The translations under genes were made by a program, and so were the position numbers. This document shows, in pieces, positions 10,800 to 21,480 of a stretch of DNA of 64,000 nt. The notes under the pieces are model-generated. The model was not told the origin of the DNA, did no database searches, and worked only from the letters and a program-made list of their open reading frames with translations. The DNA comes from Cordia subcordata (lineage: Eukaryota > Streptophyta > Magnoliopsida > Boraginales > Cordiaceae): assembly GCA_028554755.1 (NCBI GenBank), contig JAPTOF010000008.1, forward strand, positions 12,340,501 to 12,404,500, given 5' to 3'. Every line of letters starts with the position of its first letter. The first letter of the stretch is position 1.

Positions 10800-12072
10800 G
10801 GATCCTCTCTTAGTAGAGTTATATCTAGTCCATTAGATTCAAATAAAAAAATCTTGGCCATCTAATAAAAAATATAATTAATGCATTTAAAAAAATTATA
10901 TTTCCTTTTCTATATTTTCTAAATCATAATCTAACCAAAATCTACCAAAATATTTAGTTTTCCTTTTTTATTTTTTCCCTAATCACAATCTAATCAAAAT
11001 ATGACTTTTTTTTTTTTTTTTTGTCAATATGAATGTCAAATGTCTATATCTCTCTCAAATTATTGTACCAAGTGATTTTGCAGCAAGTGATTTCTCTTTT
11101 TCCAAGCAAACGTAGCAAGATATTAATAGCACGTATATATGCATTAGTTAACGCATAGGTGCATCTTTTGTGAATTCTACTAATTTTTTCAGAAACATTG
11201 TGAAGTCCAATGCAATTAACGTGTTGAAGTTTTTAAAAAAATAATTTGTTTATATATCTAAACTCATGGAACACAAGTCAAATCATAATTTTTTATATAA
11301 CCTTATATGTCACAATTTTTTTATTTTTTTAAACCCAAACCTCATCTTCCACGTGATCTGAACTTAAGACTTCATTTTAGGGGATAGTTTTAATCACTTA
11401 AGCTATTCCCTAATTTTAATTCTTTTTGGTAAGCTACTTTTTTGCTAAATTATTTTACAGGTCATTAAATTATTTATTTAGTCTTATTTTAACTATCGAA
11501 TGAATTTTTAACTTCAAAAAGGCTATTAATTTTTTCAAATGGTGGCATTTAAATATTTCTTTTGAATTTCATAAAAGATTTAGATAAAACTATCAATAAC
11601 AATTCTGATAAGAGATATACTAATTTGATTGTTTTGGTCAAAATTAATTTGATGTCCGAGTATTAACTAATATGATGCACAAGTTCAACCAAGAAAAAGA
11701 TTGACACTAGAGTAGTCATGGTGAATCACTAGTTGCTCTTGCTTAAGAAAAGAAAAATCACTTGTTGTTGAATCACTTGATGTAGTAATTTGAGAGATAT
11801 AGACATTTGACATTCCGAATGACAAAAAAAAGGAGAGACGTCATATTTTGATTAGATTGTGATTAGGAAAAAGTTAAAAAAGGAAAACTAAATACCTTGG
11901 CATATTTTGATTAGATTATGATTAGGAAAAATATAAAAAAGGAAGTGTAATTATCTTTTTCAAATGCATTAATTATATTTTTTATTAGATGGCCAAGATT
12001 GTTTTATTTAAATCTAATGGACTAAAATACACCTCCTAGTCACTTGGAGACAACTCTACTAGGAGAAGATCC
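10800..12072. mobile_element. Long-terminal-inverted-repeat (foldback-like) element, about 1.27 kb
   Basis: Arms of roughly 330 bp at 10800-11125 and 11725-12072 are reverse complements over most of their length. Matching landmarks are TAGTAGAGTT near the outer ends, CTTGGCCATCTAATAAAAAA, TTAGTTTTCC and GTCAAATGTCTATATCTCTC. The core is AT-rich with no coding seen. No clear target duplication was found, so the outer limits may be off by several bases. It sits just downstream of the last recognisable LIM exon. Confidence 0.72.
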
Positions 12073-12079
12073 GAATACT

Positions 12080-12420
12080 ATATCATCCTGATTAGATGCT
12101 TTAAAGCAGTATGCAATGGCTACCTAGAGCATCAGTTGATAGTCAACTATGACCCAAAGCAGAATGGCAAGTCAGAAAGAAAGAAGAGGACCATTATGGA
12201 AATGACAAAAATGATGCTTGCAAAAAGAAGACAAGTCAAGGGAGTTCTTTGCAGAAGTTGTATATATTGCAATCTACCTACTCAATACATGTCCAACAAG
12301 GGTGATGTAGAGTAAAACACCAAGAGACACTAGAGTGATAGAGCCATCAACATAATACTTACGAGTCTTTAGAAGCATATGCTACATGCATATTCCAAAT
12401 GAAGAAGACATAAACTAAAG
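12080..12420 (+). pseudogene. copia integrase fragment
   Basis: Translation gives VNYDPKQNGKSERKKRTIME followed by TKMMLAK, the conserved end of a copia integrase core (Q-NG-ERK-RTIMEM). No LTR or other domain adjoins it. It is a solitary remnant, probably older than its neighbours. Confidence 0.7.
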
Positions 12421-12634
12421 GAAAAGACAGAAAAAGACATATTTCTTGCGTAGAACTCTCAATCAAAAGGCTATCTATTTATAGCCTTACTACTAAAAAG
12501 CTAATCAATAGTTGTGATGTTAAGTGCAAGTTGTGATGTCGAATTCAATGAAAGTGCAACATGGAATTGGGAAAAGGAAAAGGTTGAGAATTTGGTAAGG
12601 AATCAGATAATGATTTGTGGCGAACCAGCAAAAC

Positions 12635-12696
12635 ACATATATATATGTGTGTGTGTATGTGTGTAGAGAGAGAGAGAAAGAGAGATAGAGAGAGAA
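12635..12696. repeat. Compound microsatellite (AT/GT/GA)
   Basis: Consecutive (AT)n, (GT)n and (GA)n tracts with interruptions. Confidence 0.9.
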
Positions 12697-12921
12697 GCTA
12701 GACACTAGCGTGGTATTAGCTAAAGACTCTCCGATGCTTAAGTCAATAAAGTAATAAATGAGGAGAATATTCTTGCAATGGCAAGCTACTTTTTTGGGTA
12801 GTACTTACCTTTTTTTTTTTTGTGTCAATATTCTATTTATATAACATTCCCTAGGATTCATTTCTCCTTGAATGCCTAAATACTACTGGACGCGTACATA
12901 GAGCATATTGGGTCCCAATAG
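12697..12921. other. LTR-like fragment, unassigned
   Basis: The text GACACTAGCGTGGTATTAGC...GATGCTTAAGTCAATAAAG resembles 37985-38050 (GACACTAGTGCAATACCC...GATGCTCAAGTCAAAAAG), so the two are diverged pieces of one interspersed repeat. The termini are not clear. Confidence 0.4.
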
Positions 12922-14220
12922 TTGGATAGGTTAAGTAAGGGTAATACTAAGAGAGGATTCCATGAAGTAGGCATATCCCATGATCTTCCTACTAAGGTAG
13001 AAGCGTTGACCCATAAGCTTGATCAACTGATTTCTTTAAGTTTAGCACCAACTACTAGCCATAGGACTAATCTGTTAGTGTCATCATCTCACCTTCTATT
13101 GTTGAGGTTTATGCACTTTTTAGAGTCATTACATGAGACTATAGCTTGTCCATTAGCACCACAGTTTCCAGAGTTGATACAGGGGCAAGTTTACATTGTA
13201 CAAGGATATTTTAGTGAGCATAGCCCTTATTCAAACATTTATAATTTGGGGTGGAGAGATAATCTAAAATTTTTATGGCATCATGGCCCATTCCAACAGT
13301 GACCTCATCCTGCTCAATCGAGTCTGTAATGTTTTTACCAAGTGAATCTGTCTAGGCTTCCGAATGTCCCATAGGGTCAACGCCCATCTGTCCCCACTTT
13401 TCTTGCACAATCCATGCCCGCACTTCCTGCATCATCTTTAAGTCAGCCTAGTGGCAACAATCAGTTTGACTTTCTACTCTAGATGATCCAGTTACAACAG
13501 CAGTACATGGCTAAGATGGATGCATAATTAGAATAGTTGTCAAGTCTTAAGCATTAGAGATCTAGGCAAGCTTCTTGCACAACCCGACGTCAATTCTAGA
13601 AGTCAATCTAGTTCTTCCTCCGAACCCATATATTTCACTTGTGCACAGGTTAAAGTAGTTACTACTTTTAGGAGTGGGAGAGTCATTGATAATAAAGTAG
13701 GAGAGAAAGAGAATTCAAATGGTAGAAAATGAGAAAGGTGAGCTAGTTCCTACTTGTACTTCTATAGGTTGGAGAATGTGTGTAAGGACTACAAAAGACC
13801 ATTTCCTATTACCCTTCCTTGACCAGATTCTTGACAGAGTAGCCAGTCATAGTTCTATTGCTTTCTAGATCGGTTTTCAAGATACAATTAAATCCCTGTC
13901 TTTCCCTAGGATTAGGAGAAGACCACCTTCATGTGCTGCTATGGTACATTTGCCTATAGGAAAGTGCCATTCAGTCTATGCAATGCACCTATCATTTTCC
14001 AATGGTGTATGATGGCTGTCTTTTTTGACGTGATTGAGAAATACTTGGAGATTTTCATAGATGATTTCTTAGTCATTGAAATAAACTTTGATGATTGCCT
14101 CATTTGGTGCTTAGAGATTTTATAGATGATTTCTCAATCTTTGAAATAAACTTTGATGATTGCCTCAATCACCTGTCTTTAGTGCTGGACCATTGCCTTA
14201 AGATGAATCTAGTGTTGAGT
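12922..14220 (+). pseudogene. Athila-type Ty3/gypsy gag and RT remnant
   Basis: The gag part (12922-13302) has VEALTHKLDQLISL and SPYSNIYNLGWRDNLKF, an Athila gag hallmark. A deletion then brings in RT at about 13740. RT pieces read KDHFLLPFLDQILDRVA and, in another frame, MCCYGTFAYRKVPFSLCNAP followed by EIFIDDF, where IDD stands for the catalytic YxDD region. A direct duplication of about 60 bp repeats the IDDF segment (14053-14116 and 14114-14174). Protease and the gag/RT linker are missing. It resembles the remnant at 39600-42080 and may be its partner in the A duplication. Confidence 0.8.
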
Positions 14221-14652
14221 CGGGATAAGTCACACTAAGCATGAATGTTATATATTAACATACATAGTGTAGAAACTTATTTGGTAAATTAATTAATGTC
14301 AAACGAAAACTCATCCTACTCAACGAGGTAACACTAAGCATGAGTATTATATATTGATATACATAGCGTAAATCATACCAAAACTAATTAAGTCGAACCA
14401 AAAATAATTATGCCTTGTCCAATTATGTGCATCATGCTAAGCCTACAACATTATACAAATCAATCCAAACCAAGCTAATCATATAATCCCTGATTGAACT
14501 ATGCATATATGACGCCAAGTTAGTCAAACCAATCCTCAGTGTAATGAAGTACCATATTAACTATTATAGAACAAACTCCTATAAATTCCAAAACATAATT
14601 AAAAGAACGTATATAACCGTTAATAACTATATAACCGACAACTTATCGGAAC

Positions 14653-14659
14653 TATATAA
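14653..14659 (+). promoter_or_regulatory. Candidate TATA box, short ORF copy 1
   Basis: TATATAA lies 129 bp before the ATG at 14788 and is kept at the same place in A2 (42465). A pyrimidine-rich leader typical of plant 5' UTRs follows. This is inference from position and conservation. Confidence 0.4.
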
Positions 14660-14787
14660 CCCTACATCATCATCTTTTCTCTTCTTCGCTTTCATCATCT
14701 TCTCTCTTCTACTTCTTGCAATATCACACCATTGTTTTTGTTTTCAATACAATTTCCCAGGCAGATTCATCATTACATTGATCCACA

Positions 14788-15027
14788 ATGTATGCTGAGT
14801 ACAGTGGCACACGTAGTAAGAAAGGGCGTCACACTAAGTACAGAAGACTGAGAACTCCTCCACGTCCACAATATCCAAGAAACAGGGAAGCTACACAAGA
14901 TAGAAAATTCTACTTCTTTTTGATTTGTCGTCATGATAATTACTCTCATAATCTTTTTCTTATCGCATTGACAATTTTCTTGAGCATAATTTTTCTTTTC
15001 TTGCATGATTTTGCATGCCTGCATTAG
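14788..15027 (+). CDS. Unknown short ORF, copy 1 (frameshifted relative to copy 2)
   Basis: The 79-residue frame starts MYAEYSGTRSKKGRHTKYRR and is very basic, then proline-rich (LRTPPRPQYPRNREATQD). Its first 46 residues match the A2 copy. One extra base in the GATTTGTCG stretch (about 14921-14928), versus GATTATCG in A2, changes the frame, so the predicted hydrophobic end of A2 is replaced by a longer tail. A candidate TATA box and pyrimidine-rich leader lie upstream. I do not recognise the family. It may be a pseudogene copy or not a gene at all. Confidence 0.35.
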   Translation: MYAEYSGTRSKKGRHTKYRRLRTPPRPQYPRNREATQDRKFYFFLICRHDNYSHNLFLIALTIFLSIIFLFLHDFACLH

Positions 15028-15274
15028 GTAGTCTTTCTCCTCTGATTGTGTCCATTCGTTGTCTCATTTGGAGCTTTAACTAATTGTTGTGATTTATCAT
15101 GCTGAGCCACCATAAAAGATGGCAATAGGTCTGCATTAAACTTAAGAGTCTTCTAACTTGCTGTTAGTGAATAAAGAAATATTTTCGTTGTTGATTTTTG
15201 TTTTTTCTTTTACACATTGTTTGAAGTGTTTTCGTAGTGGAGACCTTGAAAGAAGATGAGATTGGATCATGCTA

Positions 15275-15394
15275 ATGGCTGGTTGGGTGTCAAAGGAGAT
15301 TGAGGACTTCTACTCCGCGAACGAGCCACAAATTGATTGCATCTCAAGGATCGCTTTGTGTCTGAATATAGCAGAGGAGGATGATAACTTCTGA
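15275..15394 (+). CDS. Unknown 39-residue ORF, or last exon of an unrecognised gene, copy 1
   Basis: The frame begins MAGWVSKEIEDFYSANEPQ and ends IAEEDDNF. The same 39-codon frame stays open in A2 (43055-43174) with five amino-acid differences and very few silent ones, which argues against strong selection on the protein. The region is less AT-rich than its surroundings and follows a pyrimidine tract (about 15190-15220) that could be a splice acceptor. It might be joined to the short ORF upstream. No known domain. Confidence 0.25.
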   Translation: MAGWVSKEIEDFYSANEPQIDCISRIALCLNIAEEDDNF

Positions 15395-15399
15395 TGTAT

Positions 15400-16860
15400 T
15401 TCTAATTAAGTAGGAACTGCATCACCATTCTGACTCTTTTACTATTGATTTCACTTAATTCACTTCCCCGAGAAAAATAAATTCTGAATCTTTTACTATT
15501 CAAGATTTCCAAGAAATTGGGCTCGTCTTTGTGCTGTGCCGCATTTGATGAAATAAAATAGAAATTTAAGAATGGTCAGTTGAATTTAGGCCAGGATCAA
15601 ATTTTGGCTGTGTTTGTTAAATGATTATTTAATTTGCTATTTGCTACAAACTGAAGTATTCCTCTAGTTGAATGAATAATATTCGTTAATCATGGGAATT
15701 TTTTAGGCATTTAGGTGTCTTTCTCTAACTTCCCGGTGATGGAAGTATTGATCTTTTCAATTACGTGAAGATTCGTAGGCTTTCATGATCGTCGTTTGAA
15801 CTGAAACCAATGTGCTTCCTGGAGCGAATTTCACTGCCTGAGGAGCCAGTGAAGAGAAATTTCTCGGAAAGTAAAAGAGGCGGTGGCTATGCATTGATGG
15901 ATAGTTTCAAGTGTATGGTTACGTGACACAAGTGAAGGAATTATTTGTTTCGACTCTTATGGTTTCTTAGTTGATGATAAATAATCTAGCTTGGTTTCTC
16001 ATGTGGAACTAGCAAACGATCTATACTGTTTTATATGGGGTTTTGCCAATCTGGTAGTTGTTGTGGGTCTACAGGGCCATGGAAATAATTAAGACCTCTA
16101 TGTCTTGCAGCCAAACCAATGCGATGTTTTTGTCAACTGCATAATTCAGTTTAAAATTTACAAGGAAGATTTCTCAGTTAACTAGAGTGAGTGCTTTAAA
16201 AACAATAAAATAAAATTTGTTCATGGCCTGATTGGATAATAGGTGGTAATTATACTAGAAGAGAAATCTTTATGGTGAATTAAAGCTCTTCCGCAAATTG
16301 AATAGCATACATGGATACTTTAAAACTTACAATCTTTAACAATTATGACTACTATACCTGAAAAATAGCTACTAACCCCTTTTTACAGAAGGATACCAAA
16401 TATATAACATGTTGAGGCGATGATGATTTTGAGTAAATGACCCCTTTCTACTCTTTTGCTTTTCCTTGCTACTTAAAGTGAGTAGACCCTTCAATCAAGC
16501 CCTAAATGTGACCTCCTGATTTCGTAGACAAAGCATTGCAAATTTCTCCAAGGAGGTATACCGGGACATTGACTCATGGAAAATATAGAAAAGGAATCTT
16601 CTCCTACCAATCTTACATGATCTCTGTTAATTGACTTTTAACTAACTTCGTGGTCCAATCTTTCGGCCTATAAGATATGACGAGTAATACTCTAATTCCC
16701 ATGCAAAGTCCCCACGACGTTACGCCTTTTATGATCTTCAATCAATGTGCCCTCTTCTTGCATGTGTTATATTATCTTTGCCAATGCTTTTCAAATTTGA
16801 ATACCAAGAATATACGGGGAGTCTCATAGAATGGAGCCATGCTTTCAATAATTTTTTTTT
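15400..16860. other. Low-information intergenic part of A1
   Basis: It is well conserved in A2 (43180-45150) but has no long frame or transposon signature that I recognise. The 15725-15920 part is relatively GC-rich and could be an untranslated exon. The site CCTATAAGATATGACGAG at 16669-16686 is the empty counterpart of the MITE insertion in A2. Confidence 0.5.
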
Positions 16861-17400
16861 AATCCAAATGAACATTAATGAATCGTTATGTCTAGTGGGA
16901 TCTAATGAAAATTGAGGATCCCATAGTGTGAAAGTGTCGTTCAAGGGTACGACTTCAACCATATCCTGGGGCATATTTTAAGTTTCAGATCTTGATAAAA
17001 ATCGAAGGATCATTGTGTTTAATGGGATTGATTGGGATCGAGGATCTCGATGCATGGACATGCCATTCAAGACTCCTTGGGCTTTCTTTAAGTTTCGGAT
17101 CCTAATGAAAATCGAAAGATCGTTGTGTCTAATGGGATCGGAGATGATGATTGAAGATCCCAATCTATGGACTTGCCACTCAAGATCTTGGGCTTGCTTT
17201 AAGTTCAGATCCTAATGAAAATCAAAAGATATTCATGTTTAATGGGAATTGATGAAGATTGAAGATCCCGATGTATGGACTTGCCACTCAAGAGTTAGCT
17301 TCAACCACCCCTTGGAGTTGCTTTAAGTTTCGAATTTTGATGAAAATCAAAGGATCATCGTAATTAATGGGATTCGACGAGAACCAAGTATCCCGGTGTA
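16860..17400. repeat. GATC-rich tandem repeat, about 5 units of 90-125 bp (A1)
   Basis: Units recur at about 16898, 16987, 17097, 17207 and 17330. Each carries GGATC/AGATC, TGATGAAAATCGAAGGATC, a TTTAATGGGAT stretch, then GAAGATCCC and ATGGACTTGCCACTCAAGA. The units are diverged. Frames through the array are by-products of the repeat, not genes. Confidence 0.85.
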
Positions 17401-18261
17401 CACAAGACAAGTATGATTTGTAGGAGTAAATGGAACAGCTAAGGACATATAGAAACTATTGCAAAATTGTCGAGTTGAGGAAGAAGTATGAGCACATGGA
17501 AATGGTGATTTTACTAACAACTTTATTTGTAGATTTACAAATTCCTTTTTTTTTAATTTAAATTTTCACTAAATTGAAGTAGCAATCAAGCTAACAAATA
17601 TCACTATTAGAAGGTAGTCAGAATAGATTAGATCGAAACTCTATACCCATAACCATGTAATTTTATACGAGATTAGCTTCTATCCACCTTAATCACTTCA
17701 TAAATATAGGGAAAACTAGAAAAGGCTTTGGAATATTCTCATAAAAGCAAAATAACATTAATAAAAATATAAATCATTCTTTCCTAGAAAACGTACAAAC
17801 TGGAACTCCCTTATTACAAACATTAGAGTTCAATTCATCAGTCATTTTTTGTTTTTGGTTTACCTATTTTATCTCAGTCATTTGTTTTATTCGCAAGCTA
17901 GTCAGCAATATGTAAGAGATGACTACTAAATTAACATCCTTGAGATACAATTCTCTTCACAATCTATGAAAATAACATGGATCCCTTATAGTATTAATTA
18001 ACCATAAGCAGTCTATGAACAATATTGCATGTCATTTTTTATAAGAAACTTTGACACGTCCAATAAATATTTTTCCAAGAATAAGCTCTGTTTTATCATT
18101 TCTAATAATAAATGTGGGTATATGACCTTCATATATTCCTTATCCTGTTCACAGAGATGAAAGAAACATCATACATATGCATAAAAAGAGCTAATTAAGC
18201 ATTTTCCTCAAAATATTTGATCTTGAATCTCCTTCTCTTGAACCATAGGAGAATTTTCTTT
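17401..18261. other. AT-rich A1 sequence with no feature seen
   Basis: Conserved in A2 (45700-46605). No coding or terminal repeats were recognised. Confidence 0.5.
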
Positions 18262-19520
18262 CTCTTTTTTTTTTTTAAATTTCCTAAGCAAACAGTGTGA
18301 ATTTCATTTCTCATTCAAAAGCATTTACAATTGGGGCATAACAAATCAACACATGTACATAAAAAGACTTGAAACCTACTCAAGTATAATCTCTAAATCC
18401 CAATCATTATAGATAAGATGATTCAACATTGTATTATAAAACTTTCTACCTTGAAGCTCATTCAGACATCCTCCTTTATCATGTCAGAAACTTGGTCTTT
18501 CATGAGTGCATTTAAGTGATGAATTCATTGATTGAGCTCTTCCCAAAGGTGATAGACACGGGAAACAAACATGACCTTGAGAATTTGGCTGGGAAGTGAT
18601 TTTTTCGTACAATACGTTCAGCCCGTGCCATAACTTGTTCCCATTTAACAACCTTAATAGATGAACAAGTAAGTATTGCAATCTTGTTCCAAATCCTCCT
18701 GCCAAATGAGCATTTGAAAAACAAATGTTTTCTATCTTCAAGCATTAGGTTGCAAAGTTCATAGGTATAAGAAACATTCATACTCCAACTTAAAAGTTGT
18801 AACTTAGTAGGGAGATAGTTTTTATCGCAAGCCAAAGGCAAAAATTGTGTTTTGGTATATATGTAGATGAGTTGTCCCAAATAATTTTGCTCCATGAAAC
18901 AGGCCTACCTCAGTTCCTCAATATATCAAAAGCAGAAGAAAATGAGAATTTACCATTTCTTTTTGGAATCCACATGATGTTGTTTTGCACCATTATTCAA
19001 GGGTTCGTTAGACCATCACCCAAGTGACAAAGCTTCTTAGTCAATGCAAACAGCCATCTCGAATAACAACCTTGACTTTGCATTGAAGGCCCAATCGAGA
19101 TGCTTCAATTGTTTTTGCACTACAAACACTAACGAGTTGTCCCATAGGGTGCCAATTATCCCACCAAAGAGAGCATCCAATTCCATTACCAATTGAGTAT
19201 TAACGTGATTGATAATAGGTATCTCTAAAGCTAAGAATTTTTCTCAAAAGACATGAGATGTCTTTTGGGATAGCATAGCTCCAAATGTTCTTGTTTTTAA
19301 GGAGAACTTTATTTGCCCATCTACCCTAAAGAGAGTTTTGATCCGTAATGGTGACCCAGAGTTGTTTCATGATTGCAGCTTGATTGTAAGTAGCAACATC
19401 CTTTATGTCAAGTCCACCTTCTTCAACAGGCTTACGACTTTCAGTCTGAGAAACCTTAGCCTTTTGAGCTTCACTAGTTGTACAATTCTAGAGAAAAGAT
19501 GCCGAAATGGATCAAATGTA
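18262..19520 (-). mobile_element. LINE fragment (A1), cut by composite B1
   Basis: On the minus strand the 3' end is an A-rich tail (T run at about 18262-18276). Upstream lies the zinc-binding C-terminus of a LINE polyprotein (18512-18895) with LPTKLQLLSWSMN, ELCNLMLEDRKHLFFKCSF and RRIWNKI. The A2 copy extends further into the RT (to about 48740), but here it ends at 19520, where the LTR at 19521 begins. LINEs insert by target-primed reverse transcription. This copy is dead. Confidence 0.82.
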
Positions 19521-20065
19521 TGTTTTAGCACTGTTTCCAACTAATCGGTTTTTAGTTTAATATGAAACACCGTTAATACTGAAAGCTTAGTCAAATGTTT
19601 GCTTTAAACAAACTGGGCTGCACCTGGTTGAGCTTAGAATTACTAATTTTGGCCTTAGTTTGATACAAAACTAATGGATATAATTGTAATTAATCAAAGA
19701 CCCAATCTGAGACTTAGTGCATTAGCTTAAACCCTAGGTTGATCGAACACAGGTACACCCTAATTAAGCCAAATTAGAGGTGCACTACTGACTAAGATAA
19801 TACAGCTCGGTAGCAGGTCAAGGCACGAGAGTACACACAAACACACTGAATTCCCAAATAATTGACCTCATCATGACCCAATTCTAGAATCTAGACCAAC
19901 CTTGGGTTTCACCAGCATAAGACCCCTATTCACATGCCCCATATTTTATTTTGGCACATGAGCAGATTAGAATTGCCTTAGGAGCCTCTTTCTATTGAGA
20001 CAATCTCGCATTCACGCATGCTAAACTGAAATGATTTGTGCAATGTGGGTTTAAACTTAGTTTGC
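19521..20065 (+). repeat. Left part of an LTR (host of the Athila insertion), B1
   Basis: It starts TGTTTTAGCACTG and continues after the 9.3-kb insertion at 29417-29456, ending AATAATCA. That makes an LTR of about 585 bp followed directly by a tRNA-Asp-type primer site. The plus orientation is inferred from that primer site. On the minus strand some of the same DNA stays open for about 55 codons, so a coding origin is not fully excluded. Confidence 0.6.
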
Positions 20066-21446
20066 TGATGGGCATTGAAACCACCAAAAATAAATATCAA
20101 TTCTTACCTGGTGAATTTAAATAGAGTACGTGGCGAGAAAAAAGTCGAATCCACGGTGACTGGGGAATTAAGATTTGCCAAATACACCAAGTAGATTAAT
20201 CAAATAAGTTACAATCAAAAGAGGAGATTTTTTACCTGAAAGAGCAAAATAAGTAAAGTTGTCCAGCACATTGGACCATGCTGTGTGGGCACACGACTAG
20301 GCAGAAAAATCAAAAACATAAATAAAAATAAAATCGACTAAAACACGCAATCCTATGTTCACGTAATGCTAGTAAAATAGGAAAGCAATGAGAACTAAAT
20401 CTTGCCAATAATCGTAATTTCGATCAACAAATCCGGTCCTAGATGCAAAGATACTTCCAACTATTTTGATAGATCAGTTATGGTTATTGGCTCGGCCTAA
20501 CAACCTCATCTTTCTTTACAGTATTGATAACAGTTCCAATCCCCTACGATTTCTCCCCGCTATCGGCTTACCTATTAGAAGTTCTAGCCCTAGAGATGCC
20601 TGAAGAGTCTATCTAACGGCAGCAATAAAAATATAGGAAGACCTGATTCTAAAAGTCAACACTTTCGGGGTAATCGCTCATTTAGATTGCATAATTGCAC
20701 AGGAAACTTGGTTACTACTATTCTTAGATTTATTAAATTAATCTAATTGGCTAACTATTGTCATGCAATTACATAACCGTGCTCAAAATTAAACAATCAC
20801 AAAACAATATTAATTCTTCAAACATTAAATACGCAAATATCAAAATAACATTAAAGGAATAAAATAATCAAATCTCACGGAATTGAAAAACCAAAATCTT
20901 GATTAACCTTTGGCTAGAAAGAAGTTTAGAAGTCCTTGGACATGGAGGTGGCACCTAAGAAGATGAAAATATCTTACTAGAAAATTATGAATAAAGTCTA
21001 GATCCCTCTGAATCGTACGTAGGAAAATATATTTGAGAAGTTCCTAATTGGAGTCTTTCTCGAATAAGGAACCTCTTTAAAGCTAAGGAAAATAAAAAAG
21101 GTCAAAATCCTTAATAAAAGTCTTCTAGAATTAATCTCTTCCTTTTCAAAATCTGGCAAGTCTTCAATACAATTCTTTTCCAAAAGTCCTGCAAAAATAT
21201 CTTCAAGTTCCAGTCAAGCTGGTCAATCCCGCGTAGACTTCGCGTGATATTTTCTAAGATGGCAGAATCAATTTAATCAACTACAAACACATCTAAAAGT
21301 CCCTTGAATTCATATATTTTGCTTCCAACTTCTTTTTTTGCTTATAAACATGCAAAAACACATTAAAATATCACCAATTAAGGAGAATCCAATTCGAAAA
21401 TCAAGTATATTTAACTATGATTTAAAGGCTTATTTGGGACTTATCA
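20066..21446 (-). repeat. 3' LTR of the Athila-type element (B1)
   Basis: It aligns end to end with 28027-29411 with scattered substitutions and small indels. In the minus direction it follows the polypurine tract at 21447-21465. Confidence 0.93.
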
Positions 21447-21480
21447 AATTCTCCCACACTTAGACCATGCTTGTCCTCAA
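21447..21480 (-). other. Polypurine tract and conserved 3' leader
   Basis: The minus strand reads GAGGACAAGCATGGTCTAAG followed by TGTGGGAGAATT, a form well known before the 3' LTR of Athila-like and related plant elements. It primes plus-strand DNA synthesis. Confidence 0.85.

Larger units (their letters stand above)
13730..19520. repeat. Segmental duplication copy A1
   Basis: It is colinear with 41745-47857 on the same strand. Both copies contain the Athila RT remnant, the two short ORFs, the GATC-rich tandem repeat and the LINE. Differences are small indels, a MITE only in A2, and about 240 bp of repeat at 14220-14460 only in A1. A1 stops at 19520, where composite B1 begins inside the LINE. 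Confidence 0.88.

Noticed and set aside
16738..17215. Several short frames on both strands
   Set aside because: They arise from the GATC-rich tandem repeat and repeat the same phrases in different frames.
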